64,000 bases of DNA from Rhodosalinus sp046542825 (GTDB lineage: Bacteria; Pseudomonadota; Alphaproteobacteria; Rhodobacterales; Rhodobacteraceae), in the NCBI RefSeq assembly GCF_046542825.1, contig NZ_JBKHAQ010000002.1, positions 21,342-85,341 of the forward strand. Reading direction: 5' to 3'. Under the pieces are notes generated by a model. That model saw nothing but the letters and a program-made list of their open reading frames with translations. It searched no databases and was not told where the DNA came from. Positions 51,198-60,210 of this stretch are shown here, piece after piece; the first letter of the stretch is position 1, and each line of letters opens with the position of its first letter. The translations under genes were made by a program, and so were the position numbers.

Positions 51198-51503
51198 TCA
51201 GAGCGGCGCGCGGGTGATCTGCGACAGCGCCGGGTTCACGTCGAAGGTCACGGCGCGGATGTCGCCGATGCCGAACTCGGCCAGCCGCCGCTCGTGCTTT
51301 TCCCTGTAGGCTGCCGCGGCCTCGGGGCTGTCGAAGACGTAGACGCCGCCGGCGCGGCCTTCTGCCGCGTTCTCGGTCCAGAGCTTCCAGACGAGGCCGG
51401 GTTCGGCGGCGATGTCGGTGGCCAGCCCCTCCATCGCGGTGGCCATCTCGCCGCCCCAGGGGCCGGCGAAGGGGAAATCGAACTGAAGCAGGGTATGCGC
51501 CAT
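51198..51503 (-). CDS. YdhR-like monooxygenase-fold protein
   Basis: A 101-residue dimeric alpha+beta barrel protein. TLLQFDFPFAGPWGGEMA at the start and GLVWKLWTENAAEGRAGGVYVFDSPEAAAAYREKHERRLAEFG are close to the YdhR family (dimeric ferredoxin-like fold, putative monooxygenase of unknown substrate). It sits between accD and folC on the same strand, 18 bp from accD and 26 bp from folC, so all three are probably one transcript. Confidence 0.88.
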   Translation of the reverse strand: MAHTLLQFDFPFAGPWGGEMATAMEGLATDIAAEPGLVWKLWTENAAEGRAGGVYVFDSPEAAAAYREKHERRLAEFGIGDIRAVTFDVNPALSQITRAPL

Positions 51504-51521
51504 CGCCTGTGCTCCGATGCG

Positions 51522-52457
51522 TCAGCCCTGTGCGGGCTCGGTTGCGTCCTTTTGCGCGGGCTCGGGCACGGCCGGGCCCGGCGGGGGCAGGTCGCCCTTC
51601 ACCGCCGGCGGCAGGCCCATCAGCATCCGCGTGATGGTGATCAGCTCGTCCCGCATCCGGCCGCGCGGCGTCACCCGGTCCAGCATCCCGTGATCCAGCA
51701 GGTATTCGGCGCGCTGGAAGCCCTCGGGCAGCTTCTCGCGGATCGTCTGTTCGATCACGCGGGGGCCGGCGAAGCAGATCAGCGCGCCGGGCTCGGCGAT
51801 CTGGATGTCGCCCAGCATCGCGTAGCTCGCGGTGACGCCGCCTGTGGTGGGATGGGTCAGCACGACGATGTAGGGTAGCCCGGCTTCCTTCACCATCTCG
51901 ACGGCGACGGTGGTGCGCGGCATCTGCATCAGGCTGAGGATGCCCTCCTGCATCCGCGCGCCGCCCGCGGCCGAGAACAGGATCAGCGGGCGCTTCGTCT
52001 CGACCGCGCGGCGGGCCGCGGCGACGATCGCGTTGCCCACATACATCCCCATCGAGCCGCCCATGAAGGAGAAATCCTGCGCCGCGGCCACGACTGGCGT
52101 GCGCCCGATCTCTCCCAGGGCGACCAGCATCGCTTCCTTCTCGCCGGTGGCCTTCTGGGCGGCCCTCATGCGGTCGGGATACTTCTTCTGGTCGCGGAAA
52201 TGCAGCGGGTCGGGCAGCGGCGCGGGCACCTCGACCTCGGTGAAGACGCCCGCATCGAAGAGCGCGCGGAAGCGGTCGCGCGGCCTGAGCGCCATGTGGT
52301 GGCCGCAGGTGGTGCAGACGTTCAGGTTTTCCGCCAGTTCGCGGTGGAACAGCATGGTGCCGCATTCGTCGCACTTGGTCCACAGGTTCTCCGGCATCTC
52401 GCGGCGCGAGAAGATGGAGTTGATGCGGGGGCGGACGTAGTTGCTGATCCAGTTCAT
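51522..52457 (-). CDS. accD: Acetyl-CoA carboxylase carboxyltransferase subunit beta
   Basis: A 311-residue subunit that with AccA moves the carboxyl group from biotin to acetyl-CoA, giving malonyl-CoA for fatty acids. The N-terminal zinc ribbon has Cys 29/32 (KCDECGTM) and Cys 48/51 (VCTTCGHH). The crotonase-like body has DFSFMGGSMGMYVGNAIVAA, LILFSAAGGARMQEGILSLMQM and PTTGGVTASYAMLGDIQIAEPGALICFAGPRVIEQTI, in pieces. The tail is Pro-rich. The start at 52457 (MNWISNYVRP) is the family start. Confidence 0.97.
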   Translation of the reverse strand: MNWISNYVRPRINSIFSRREMPENLWTKCDECGTMLFHRELAENLNVCTTCGHHMALRPRDRFRALFDAGVFTEVEVPAPLPDPLHFRDQKKYPDRMRAAQKATGEKEAMLVALGEIGRTPVVAAAQDFSFMGGSMGMYVGNAIVAAARRAVETKRPLILFSAAGGARMQEGILSLMQMPRTTVAVEMVKEAGLPYIVVLTHPTTGGVTASYAMLGDIQIAEPGALICFAGPRVIEQTIREKLPEGFQRAEYLLDHGMLDRVTPRGRMRDELITITRMLMGLPPAVKGDLPPPGPAVPEPAQKDATEPAQG

Positions 52458-52510
52458 GGCGCCTCACGGGTGCTGCGGGCGGAAATAGTCGTGCCCGCGC
52501 GGAAATGCAA

Positions 52511-53416
52511 TCAGCGCCGGATCGCGAGCCGCGCGGCAAGCCAGGAACAAAGGAGCATCCCCGCCTCGACCGGCATCGCCATGCGCAACAGGTCCGGGTC
52601 TGCGGAGGGCGATGGCAGCGTGTAGAGCGCCAGCCCCGACAGCATCCCCTCCATCGCCGTGAAGGCCACCGGAAAGACGTTGTTCATGAAGTGCATCGCG
52701 ATCGCGGGGCCAAGGTTGCCCGCCCGCGCCGTCACATCCGCCATCGCCAGGCCAAAGACCCCGCTCCAGACCGCCACCAGCCAGGCGTCGCCGCCGAAGC
52801 TGGCGGGCACGTAATGGCCGAAGGCGAAAAGGGCGGAGGGCACGCCCAACCACACCAGCGGCGAGGCGAAGCGCGCGGCGAGCTGCTGCTGCAGATAGCC
52901 GCGGAACAGGATCTCTTCCGCGCCGGTCTGGATCACCAGCGCGGCCAGCGTGAGCGGCAGCAGCATCGCCCAGAGCCCGGGGGCGAGGTTGGGCTGCGGT
53001 TCGGTCCCGCCCGGGCCGGACCAGGGCGGCAGCAGCGCCAGCGCGATGTAGAGCGCAGAGAGCGCCCCGAGCACGCGGAAGAAGTCGCGCACCGCGCGCG
53101 ACAGCGAGGGGCCGATCAGGCTGAGCGCGCTGCGGCCATGCAGGTGGTGTGCCGCCGCGATCGCCCCCAGCGCCATGAAGGCGAAGCTGCCCAGCAGGAC
53201 GAGGGCACTGGCCGGCGTGGTGCCGGTGCCGCCGTCCATGGACAGCTCGGCATAGAGCGTGTCGGGGGCCAGCGCGTAGAGCACGGCGCGCATCGCGCTG
53301 GACAGGCCGAACAGCACGGCGCCCACGACGACAAGGCCCGCGACCAGCCGCCAGACCTCTGGTCGGGCGCGGGCGGGGGCGACGAAGGCGTCGTGCGGGG
53401 CGTAGGCGGCGCTCAT
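52511..53416 (-). CDS. CPBP family intramembrane metalloprotease
   Basis: A 301-residue inner-membrane protein with about eight hydrophobic segments. The CPBP (Abi) motifs are present: TGAEEILFRGYLQQQLAARF near 164-183 (EExxxR), FAFGHYVPASFGGD near 198-211 (FxxxH) and NLGPAIAMHFMNNVFP near 234-249 (HxxxN). Rce1-type members cleave substrates within the membrane; bacterial members often have unknown targets. It lies 53 bp upstream of accD on the same strand and is divergent to ilvD. Confidence 0.92.
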   Translation of the reverse strand: MSAAYAPHDAFVAPARARPEVWRLVAGLVVVGAVLFGLSSAMRAVLYALAPDTLYAELSMDGGTGTTPASALVLLGSFAFMALGAIAAAHHLHGRSALSLIGPSLSRAVRDFFRVLGALSALYIALALLPPWSGPGGTEPQPNLAPGLWAMLLPLTLAALVIQTGAEEILFRGYLQQQLAARFASPLVWLGVPSALFAFGHYVPASFGGDAWLVAVWSGVFGLAMADVTARAGNLGPAIAMHFMNNVFPVAFTAMEGMLSGLALYTLPSPSADPDLLRMAMPVEAGMLLCSWLAARLAIRR

Positions 53417-53540
53417 GCGCTGGAACTAGGGCCGGCACCCGCCTTGCGCAATCGGCCCGCGTCGTTCTGCCGATCCTTCGGCCTTGTGCGGCGCGGGGCC
53501 ATTCCGTATTCCGGTCCGGACCGATCAGGGAGGGCCGTCC

Positions 53541-55304
53541 ATGCTCAAGCGTCCGTTCGACAAGTCGAAGCTGCCCAGCCGCTACGTGACGGAGGGCCCG
53601 GCGCGGGCGCCGCACCGTTCCTACTACTACGCGATGGGCATGACGGAGGAAGAGATACACCAGCCCCTCGTCGGCGTCGCAACCTGCTGGAACGAGGCCG
53701 CGCCCTGCAACATCGCGCTCGCCCGTCAGGCGCAGGCGGTCAAGATGGGCGTCAAGGAGGGCTCCGGCACCCCGCGCGAGTTCACCACCATCACCGTGAC
53801 CGACGGGATCGCGATGGGGCACGAGGGCATGCGCTCCTCCCTGCCGTCGCGCGAGGCGATCGCGGACACGGTCGAACTCACGGTGCGCGGGCACTGCTAC
53901 GACGCGCTCGTGGGCCTTGCGGGCTGCGACAAGTCGCTGCCGGGCATGATGATGGCGATGGTGCGGCTCAACGTGCCAAGCGTGTTCATCTACGGCGGCT
54001 CGATCCTGCCGGGCAAGGCGCCGAACGACGCGGAGGTGCCGGAGGATTTCCTCAACCGCGACCTGACCGTGCAGGACATGTTCGAGGCGGTGGGCCGCCA
54101 TCAGAACGGCACGCTGTCGGATGCCGCGCTCGCGATCCTGGAGCGCGTGGCCTGCCCCAGCGCGGGGGCCTGTGGCGGCCAGTTCACCGCCAACACCATG
54201 GCCTGCGTGAGCGAGGCGATCGGGCTGGCGCTGTTCAACTCGTCCGGAATGCCCGCGCCCTATGAGAGCCGCGACCAGTATGGAGAGGCCTCGGGCAAGG
54301 CGGTGATGGACCTGATCGAGAAGAACATCCGCGCGCGCGACATCGTCACGCGGAAAAGCCTGGAGAACGCGGCGCGCGTGGTGGCCTGCACCGGCGGCTC
54401 GACCAACGCGGGCCTGCACCTGCCGGCCATCGCGCATGAGGCGGGCATCGACTTCTTCCTCGAGGACGTCTGCGAGATCTTCCGCGACACGCCCTATTTC
54501 GTGGACATGAAGCCCGGCGGGCAGTTCGTGGCCAAGGATCTCTACGAGGCGGGCGGCGTCCCGGTGGTGATGAAGGAGCTGCGCCGCGCGGGCCTGATCC
54601 ACGAGGATTGCATCACCGCCTCGGGCCGCACCGTGGGCGAGGAACTGGACCGCGTCACGCGCGAAGCCGACGGCCGCGTGATTCATTCCATCGACACCCC
54701 GATCACGAAGACCGGCGGCGTCGTTGGCCTGAAGGGCAACCTCGCCCCCGAAGGCGCCATCGTGAAGGTCGCGGGCATCCCGGAAGAGCATCAGGTCTTC
54801 ACCGGCCCCGCCCGCGTCTTCGAATGCGAGGAAGAGGCCTTCGAGGCGGTCAGGAGCCGTGACTACGAAGAGGGCGAGGTCATCGTCATCCGCAACGAGG
54901 GGCCGAAGGGCGGCCCCGGCATGCGCGAGATGCTGGCCACCACCGCCGCGCTCTCGGGGCAGGGGATGGGCAAGAAGGTCGCGCTCATCACCGACGGACG
55001 CTTTTCCGGCGCGACGCGCGGCTTCTGCGTGGGACATGTGGGCCCCGAGGCGGCGATGGGCGGTCCCATCGGCCTGCTGAGGAACGGCGACATGATCACC
55101 ATAGATGCGGTCAAGGGCGCGCTGACGGTCGATGTCCCCGACGAGGAGTTGGAGGAGCGGCGCAAGGCGTGGGCCGGCCCGCGCCCCACCAACTACGCCT
55201 CCGGCGCGGTGTGGAAGTTCGCCCAGACGGTCGGGCCGACCTACAAGGGCGCCGTGACCCATCCGGGTGCCAAAGCCGAGACGCATGTCTACATGGACAT
55301 CTAG
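53541..55304 (+). CDS. ilvD: Dihydroxy-acid dehydratase
   Basis: A 587-residue iron-sulfur enzyme that dehydrates 2,3-dihydroxy-3-methylvalerate and 2,3-dihydroxyisovalerate in isoleucine and valine synthesis. Candidate cluster Cys are near 49 (VATCWNEAAPC), 129 (GLAGCDKSLPGMMMAM) and 211 (SAGACGGQFTANTM). DGRFSGATRGFCVGHVGPEA near 490-510 is the conserved C-terminal signature. The start at 53541 follows AGGGAGGGCCGTCC. Its last 20 bases overlap the next gene, a lipoprotein. Confidence 0.97.
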   Translation: MLKRPFDKSKLPSRYVTEGPARAPHRSYYYAMGMTEEEIHQPLVGVATCWNEAAPCNIALARQAQAVKMGVKEGSGTPREFTTITVTDGIAMGHEGMRSSLPSREAIADTVELTVRGHCYDALVGLAGCDKSLPGMMMAMVRLNVPSVFIYGGSILPGKAPNDAEVPEDFLNRDLTVQDMFEAVGRHQNGTLSDAALAILERVACPSAGACGGQFTANTMACVSEAIGLALFNSSGMPAPYESRDQYGEASGKAVMDLIEKNIRARDIVTRKSLENAARVVACTGGSTNAGLHLPAIAHEAGIDFFLEDVCEIFRDTPYFVDMKPGGQFVAKDLYEAGGVPVVMKELRRAGLIHEDCITASGRTVGEELDRVTREADGRVIHSIDTPITKTGGVVGLKGNLAPEGAIVKVAGIPEEHQVFTGPARVFECEEEAFEAVRSRDYEEGEVIVIRNEGPKGGPGMREMLATTAALSGQGMGKKVALITDGRFSGATRGFCVGHVGPEAAMGGPIGLLRNGDMITIDAVKGALTVDVPDEELEERRKAWAGPRPTNYASGAVWKFAQTVGPTYKGAVTHPGAKAETHVYMDI

Positions 55305-55923
55305 GGCGGCGCTGGCGGGCGCCGCGCTTGCGCTCTCCGCCTGCACCGAGCAGGAGACCGGCGCAGCTGCCCCGCGCGAGGTCGTCGTGGCCCGCGGCGC
55401 CGTGCTGGTCGCCGCGCCGCCGGGCTATTGCGTGGATCGCACGGCGTTGCGCGACGCGGAGGAGGGCAGCTTCGCCCTGCTGGCAAGCTGCGCGAGCCTC
55501 GACCCGAACGCCGACGGCCCGTCGGCGCAGCCCGCGATCCTGACCGTCACCGTCTCTGGACGGGATCCCGAAACCACGCCTCCCCGCGCCGAGGCGCTTG
55601 CCGCCGCCGCGCCCGAGGCGGTGCTGGCAACACGACAGCGCGGCGCGCTGGCGCTGGTGCATCTGGGCGACGGGGGCGATGCGGTGCTGCCCGGCGGCGA
55701 CCCGCGCCACTGGCGCGGGGCCACCGGCACGGGCGGACGCGTCGTGGCGCTCGCCCTTTATGCGCCGCGAGAAAGCCCGCTGGCCGGTGCGGCGGGCGGC
55801 GACCTGATGGCGGCGCTGGCCGCGCGGATCGAGGCGCGCGCGCCCGCCACCGTGGCCGTGGCGCCACCGCAGGGGCGCAGTGGCGACGGGCTGCGCGCGA
55901 CGCTTGCACGGCTCTTCAACTGA
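55285..55923 (+). CDS. Putative lipoprotein of unknown function
   Basis: A 212-residue protein with a short signal peptide and lipobox (ALALSACTEQE, Cys near 20). The mature part has two further Cys (GYCVDRTAL and LASCASL) and an all beta/alpha pattern ending RATLARLFN. VVVARGAVLVAAPPGYCVD is a recognisable feature I have no family name for; similar small lipoproteins follow ilvD in Rhodobacterales. The ATG at 55285 is chosen because it gives the signal peptide; the gene overlaps ilvD by 20 bp, which suggests coupled translation. Confidence 0.75.
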   Translation: MSTWTSRAALAGAALALSACTEQETGAAAPREVVVARGAVLVAAPPGYCVDRTALRDAEEGSFALLASCASLDPNADGPSAQPAILTVTVSGRDPETTPPRAEALAAAAPEAVLATRQRGALALVHLGDGGDAVLPGGDPRHWRGATGTGGRVVALALYAPRESPLAGAAGGDLMAALAARIEARAPATVAVAPPQGRSGDGLRATLARLFN

Positions 55924-55964
55924 TTGCAACCTTTCGCTGCAAGGCGCGCTGCAAGGGGACCGGT

Positions 55965-56738
55965 ATGGCAGGCGACGGCGGACCGATCGGGCGGCTGATG
56001 CAACGGGGCGCTGTGTCACACTGGACCCGCGCCGCAGAGCGCGTGGCCCAGGCGGAGCCCGCGGCCCTGCGCCGTTCGCGCGCACAGGCGCGGCGGCTGC
56101 GCCGGGCGCTCGACCGGTTCCTGTTCGCCGCCGAGGAAAGGCTCGCGGCGGCGGGCGCGGAGCCCCGGCAAGAGGCCATCGCGCCCGGAACCGACTGGAT
56201 CTGGCGGCCGCAGCTGTGGCGCGGACCCTTGCCGGTGCCCGGTCATGCCAACGCTGCCCCGGGCACCCGGATCGGAGAGGAGATCGTGCTGTTCCACGAT
56301 TCCGACCTGGCCGAGGTGAGCCTCCGGCAGGTGCGGGCGGCCGAGACCGGCGGCACGCCCGCGCCCTACGCGCTGGCCCTCGACGTGTTCGGCTTCGATG
56401 GATCCTATCTTTCGCTTGCGCTCGAACTGCCGGAGGCCGCCGCGCAGGGGCTGCGCAAGCGGCATGTCCTGCGCGCCGATCTGGCGCTCGATGTGGAGCG
56501 GCAGGTGGAGGTTTTCCTGCGCCTCAACGTGCGGCACGGCCCCAATACCGAGCAGATCGTGCGCGAGCTTCCGGCCTTCAACGAGGCTGCGACGGTGGAA
56601 TTCGACCTTGCGTATTCGCGGCTGAACGAGCGGCGGGTGGAGCGGATGTGGCTCGACCTGATCGTGGACCGCCCCGAGATGAATCGCATCGAACTGCGCG
56701 ACCTGACGCTGTCGCGAAGGCCGCGCGCCGCCCTGTGA
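55965..56738 (+). CDS. Uncharacterised protein (DUF6478-like)
   Basis: A 257-residue soluble protein without signal peptide. An N-terminal basic helical region (SHWTRAAERVAQAEPAALRRSRAQARRLRRALDRFLFAAEERL, in pieces) is followed by a beta-rich region with DWIWRPQLWRGPLPVPGHA, GTRIGEEIVLFHDSDLAEVSLRQ and LALDVFGFDGSYLSLALELPE. I associate this pattern with DUF6478, a family found in Rhodobacterales, but no function is known. It is 41 bp after the lipoprotein gene and 37 bp before a related-looking small gene. Confidence 0.75.
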   Translation: MAGDGGPIGRLMQRGAVSHWTRAAERVAQAEPAALRRSRAQARRLRRALDRFLFAAEERLAAAGAEPRQEAIAPGTDWIWRPQLWRGPLPVPGHANAAPGTRIGEEIVLFHDSDLAEVSLRQVRAAETGGTPAPYALALDVFGFDGSYLSLALELPEAAAQGLRKRHVLRADLALDVERQVEVFLRLNVRHGPNTEQIVRELPAFNEAATVEFDLAYSRLNERRVERMWLDLIVDRPEMNRIELRDLTLSRRPRAAL

Positions 56739-56775
56739 TGCCGCCCTGTGACGCCACCCTGCGACGGAGCCCCGG

Positions 56776-57144
56776 ATGACCGAAAGCCTTTCCGTGACAC
56801 GCACCCGCTTCGCCGCCGGCATATGGGAGGGGGAGGTTCGCGGCGCGGGCGAGCGTCGTCCGCCCGTCGAGGTGATCTATGCGGAGCAGCCCGTGCCCGA
56901 TGTCAGCCTGTCGGCAGACGAATCCGGGCGGTGGCGCCTCCGCTTCGTCGTGCCGGTGGAGGCGGTAAGCGAAGGCGTGCACACGCTGCTGATCCGCAGC
57001 GCGGAGACCGGCGAGACGCTGGACAGCCTGACGATGCTTGCCGGCGATCCGATGGACGGCGATCTGCGCGGTGAGGTGGCGCTGCTACGGGCGGAGCTGG
57101 AACTGCTCAAGCGGGCCTTCCGGCGTCACGTCCGGGAAGGGTGA
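56776..57144 (+). CDS. Small uncharacterised protein
   Basis: A 122-residue soluble protein. It has beta strands (WEGEVRGAGERRPPVEVIYAEQPVPDVSLSADESG in pieces; RWRLRFVVPVEAVSEGVHTLLIRSAETGETLDSLTMLAGDP) and a C-terminal charged helix (GEVALLRAELELLKRAFRRHVREG) that could mediate dimer or coiled-coil contacts. No family name can be given. Its position after the DUF6478-like gene suggests cotranscription and a related role. Confidence 0.7.
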   Translation: MTESLSVTRTRFAAGIWEGEVRGAGERRPPVEVIYAEQPVPDVSLSADESGRWRLRFVVPVEAVSEGVHTLLIRSAETGETLDSLTMLAGDPMDGDLRGEVALLRAELELLKRAFRRHVREG

Positions 57145-57159
57145 CCGCCTGAAGCGAAA

Positions 57160-57185
57160 CGCCCCGCGCCGTGAGGCGCGGGGCG
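57160..57185. terminator. Strong GC hairpin between petC and the small gene
   Basis: cgccccgcgcc-gtga-ggcgcggggcg, a perfect 11-bp stem with a GNRA-like loop. On the minus strand it is followed by GTTTCGCTT, giving a weak T-run, so it probably ends the petABC transcript; it can also serve the convergent gene at 56776. Confidence 0.75.
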
Positions 57186-57212
57186 GACCGTCAACAGGGG
57201 TTTGGACCTGGC

Positions 57213-58034
57213 TCAGCCGTCGTCCTTGGCGCGTGCCTTGATCGGTGCCCAGATCCGCTTGTTGGTCAGGTAGAGCAGGACCGACAGGACGGTCAGGAAC
57301 AGCACGCCGGTGAAGCCCGCCTGCTTGCGCTCCATCATCTTGGGCTCGGCCGTCCACATCAGGAAGGCGGCGACATCCTTGGCCATCTGCTCTTCGGTGG
57401 CCTCGGTGCCGTCGGCGTATTCCACCGCACCTTCGTAGAGCGGCGGGGCCATGTTGATCCAGCCGCCGGGATACGACTCGTTCTCGTAGAGTACGGCGCC
57501 CGCTTCCACGCGGTCCTCGCCGGTGTAGTTCATCAGCAGCGAGGCGATGTATTCCGCGCCGCCCATGCCCTTGAAGAGCTGGTTGAGACCGGTGCCGTAA
57601 GGCCCGCTGAAGCCGGCCCGGGCCTTTGCCATGAGCGACAGGTCGGGCGCGTCCTGGCTTTCGTTCGCGGGGAAGTTGTCGGCCGGTGTCAGCGCCCGCA
57701 GGTCGTCGGTGTCGGGATCGATGAGATCCGGGTTGGCGGCCGGGTCGGCCACCATCAACTCTTCGGCATAGGCGCGGACCTGATCCGCGGGCATGCCCGG
57801 ACCCGTCTCGCTCGTCAGGGTGCGGATCGGCACGTGCTCGAGCCCGTGGCACGAGGCGCAGACCTGCGTGTAGACCTGCAGGCCCCGTTGCAGCTGTGCC
57901 TGGTCGTAGGTGCCGAACGGCCCCTCGAAGGAGAAGTCGTAGTCGGTCACAGACCCCGCCTCGCCGGCGGCCTGGGCCGCCGGTGCCGCCAGCGTCAGCG
58001 CGGCGGCCGCGGAGAGGGCGATTTTTCTGAACAT
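57213..58034 (-). CDS. petC: Cytochrome c1 of the bc1 complex
   Basis: A 273-residue membrane-anchored cytochrome. Signal peptide 1-22 (TLAAPAAQAA). Heme is bound by VCASCHGLEHVPIRTL (Cys 59/62, His 63), and the axial Met is near 195 in GGWINMAPPLYEG. The C-terminal anchor is FTGVLFLTVLSVLLYLTNKRIW near 241-262. It passes electrons from the Rieske centre to soluble cytochrome c in the periplasm. Last gene of the petABC operon (also called fbcFBC). Confidence 0.97.
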   Translation of the reverse strand: MFRKIALSAAAALTLAAPAAQAAGEAGSVTDYDFSFEGPFGTYDQAQLQRGLQVYTQVCASCHGLEHVPIRTLTSETGPGMPADQVRAYAEELMVADPAANPDLIDPDTDDLRALTPADNFPANESQDAPDLSLMAKARAGFSGPYGTGLNQLFKGMGGAEYIASLLMNYTGEDRVEAGAVLYENESYPGGWINMAPPLYEGAVEYADGTEATEEQMAKDVAAFLMWTAEPKMMERKQAGFTGVLFLTVLSVLLYLTNKRIWAPIKARAKDDG

Positions 58035-58065
58035 GTCGCGTTTTTCCTTTCTCGCTCCGCCCGGG

Positions 58066-59409
58066 TCATTCGGCCGGAGTATCGACGACGGTCTTCGTGC
58101 CGCCGGAAGGGGCCATGTGACTCTTGAAGTCCTCCTCGATGGTCGCCGGCTGCGGCAGCGGCTTCTCCAGCACGCCCAGCAGCGGCAGGATCACGAGGAA
58201 GAAGGCGAACCAGTAGGCCGCGCCGATCAGGGCGATGGTCGGATAGATGCCCTCTGCCGGCATGGCTCCCGCCCACATCAGCACGAAGAAGTTCACCACG
58301 AAAAGCCAGAACCACCACTTGAACATGGGACGATACCGGCCCGAACGCACGCTGGAGGTGTCGAGCCAGGGCGCCAGCGCCATCACCACGATCGAGCCGA
58401 ACATCGCCAGCACGCCGAAGAACTTGGCGTCGATGATGCCGCCGGTGATGAAGCTCGTGAACTGCACGAGCCAGACCGAGTCGTCGAAGGCGCGCAGGAT
58501 CGCGTAGAAGGGCAGGAAGTACCATTCCGGCACGATGTGCGCGGGCGTCACCAGCGGATCGGCCTCGATGTAGTTGTCGGGATGGCCCAGGTAGTTGGGC
58601 ATGAACCCGACGATGGCGAAGAACACCGCGAGGATCACGCCCAGCGCGAAGAGGTCCTTCATCACGAAATAGGGCCAGAAGGGCACGGTGTCCTTTTCGG
58701 CCTCGGCCTTCGAGGTGCGCCGCACCTCCACGCCCGTGGGGTTGTTGTTGCCCGTGGTGTGGAAGGCCCAGATGTGCACGATCACCAGCCCCGCGATCAC
58801 GAAGGGCAGCAGGTAGTGCAGCGAGAAGAAGCGCTGCAGCGTGGCGTTGTCCACCGCGGGTCCGCCCTGCAGCCAGACGAGCAGCGTGTCGCCCACGAAG
58901 GGGATCGCGCCGAAGAGGCCGGTGATCACCGTGGCACCCCAGAAGGACATCTGCCCCCAGGGCAGCACGTAGCCCATGAAGGCCGTGGCCATCATCAGCA
59001 GGTAGATCAGCATGCCGATGATCCAGGTGATCTCGCGCGGGCTCTTGTAGGAGCCGTAGTAGAGACCCCGCAGGATGTGCGCATAGACCGCGACGAAGAA
59101 CAGCGAGGCGCCGTTCTGGTGCAGATAGCGGATCATGTGCCCGCCGTTCACGTTGCGCATGATGTGCTCGACGCTGGCGAAGGCCATATCGACATGCGGC
59201 GTGTAGTGCATCACCAGGACGATGCCGGTGATGATCTGCAGCGCCAGACAGAAGGTCAGGACGACACCCCAGATCCACATCCAGTTGAGGTTCTTGGGCG
59301 TGGGGATCATGATCGTGTCGTAAAGCAGCCCGACGATCGGCAGGCGACCGTGCAGCCACTTTTCGCCGCGGCTCTTGGGCTCGTAATGGTCGTGCGGAAT
59401 TCCGGACAT
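58066..59409 (-). CDS. petB: Cytochrome b of the bc1 complex
   Basis: A 447-residue eight-helix membrane protein carrying hemes bL and bH. WMWIWGVVLTFCLALQIITGIVLVMHYTPH, in pieces, MRNVNGGHMIRYLHQNGASLFF, GATVITGLFGAIPFVG, FSLHYLLPFVIAGLVIVHIWAFH and the Qo-site signature PEWYFLPFYAILRAF are all intact. The C-terminal region has a Pro/Glu-rich tail (MAPSGGTKTVVDTPAE). It lies between petA (12 bp) and petC (31 bp) on the minus strand. Confidence 0.98.
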   Translation of the reverse strand: MSGIPHDHYEPKSRGEKWLHGRLPIVGLLYDTIMIPTPKNLNWMWIWGVVLTFCLALQIITGIVLVMHYTPHVDMAFASVEHIMRNVNGGHMIRYLHQNGASLFFVAVYAHILRGLYYGSYKSPREITWIIGMLIYLLMMATAFMGYVLPWGQMSFWGATVITGLFGAIPFVGDTLLVWLQGGPAVDNATLQRFFSLHYLLPFVIAGLVIVHIWAFHTTGNNNPTGVEVRRTSKAEAEKDTVPFWPYFVMKDLFALGVILAVFFAIVGFMPNYLGHPDNYIEADPLVTPAHIVPEWYFLPFYAILRAFDDSVWLVQFTSFITGGIIDAKFFGVLAMFGSIVVMALAPWLDTSSVRSGRYRPMFKWWFWLFVVNFFVLMWAGAMPAEGIYPTIALIGAAYWFAFFLVILPLLGVLEKPLPQPATIEEDFKSHMAPSGGTKTVVDTPAE

Positions 59410-59421
59410 CGGTGCGCCTCC

Positions 59422-59985
59422 TTAGCCGAGCCTGAGCGTGGTGTCGTCGACGAATTCGGCCACGGGAATGGGCAGGTTCTCGGGCGCCGGGCCCTTCCGC
59501 GTCCGCCCCGAGCCGTCGTAGTGCGAGCCGTGGCAGGGGCAGAACCAGCCATCGTAGTCGCCGGCGCCGTCGCCGATCGGCACGCAGCCGAGGTGCGTGC
59601 AGACCCCGATCTGAACCAGCCACTCGCCCGCCTCGTCCAGCGTGCGGTTCTCGTCCGTCGCGGGCGCGTCGTCCTCGATGTTGGCGTTGCGCGCGATCGG
59701 GTCGATCAGGTCGTCGAGATCGACCTGCCGCGCCGCCTCGATCTCCTCGGCGGTGCGGCGGCGGATGAACACCGGCTTGCCGAGGTATTTCACCGTCATC
59801 TGCGTGCCCTCTTCCACACCGGACACGTCGACGCGAATGCTCGACAGCGCCTGCACGTCCGCCGTGGGGTTCATCTGATCGACCAGCGGCCAGATCGCCG
59901 CACCTGCGGTCACGGCTCCGGCGCCAGCGGTGGCATAGAACAGGAAATCCCGTCTGGTAGCTTGATGGTCCTCTGCGTGCGACAT
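59422..59985 (-). CDS. petA: Rieske iron-sulfur subunit of the bc1 complex
   Basis: A 187-residue subunit with a twin-arginine signal-anchor (TRRDFLFYATAGAGAVTAGAA, Arg 11/12) that stays as a membrane helix. The [2Fe-2S] cluster is bound by CTHLGC and CPCHGSHYDGSGR. DQMNPTADVQALSSI is the hinge region. The start at 59985 (MSHAEDHQ) is preferred to an ATG-less extension upstream because it places the twin Arg near the N-terminus. First gene of the operon. Confidence 0.97.
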   Translation of the reverse strand: MSHAEDHQATRRDFLFYATAGAGAVTAGAAIWPLVDQMNPTADVQALSSIRVDVSGVEEGTQMTVKYLGKPVFIRRRTAEEIEAARQVDLDDLIDPIARNANIEDDAPATDENRTLDEAGEWLVQIGVCTHLGCVPIGDGAGDYDGWFCPCHGSHYDGSGRTRKGPAPENLPIPVAEFVDDTTLRLG

Positions 59986-60090
59986 GCGGCTTCTCCATCT
60001 CTGGGCCGATCTTGCGGCCGGACGATACAAGCGGATGCCGGGGCGGGACAGCGCGCGCCCGCGCCTGCACCCCGGCCGCTTTCTCGCGGG

Positions 60091-60119
60091 TATTTAGCGG
60101 TGCGTGCAGGGGCAGTCCA
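60091..60119 (-). promoter_or_regulatory. Possible promoter of the petABC operon
   Basis: On the minus strand TGGACT and TAAATA are spaced by 17 bases about 105 bases before the petA start. The match is modest. The 225-bp gap to the divergent outer-membrane gene must hold promoters for both. Confidence 0.3.
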
Positions 60120-60210
60120 GCGATACAATGCCGCGCCCCTGCGCCGGCCCCGTCCTTGAGTGCGGCGATGGGCCGGCGTATCAGGGACGTCGAAAGCGGC
60201 GGAGAGTGCG

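Noticed and set aside
52464..55346. Minus-strand open frame of about 960 codons opposite ilvD
   Set aside because: Antisense to an intact ilvD and out of frame with the CPBP protease gene; composition is shadow-like.
58033..60159. Plus-strand open frame of about 700 codons opposite petBA
   Set aside because: Antisense to the bc1 operon, rich in His/Arg/Glu without domain structure.
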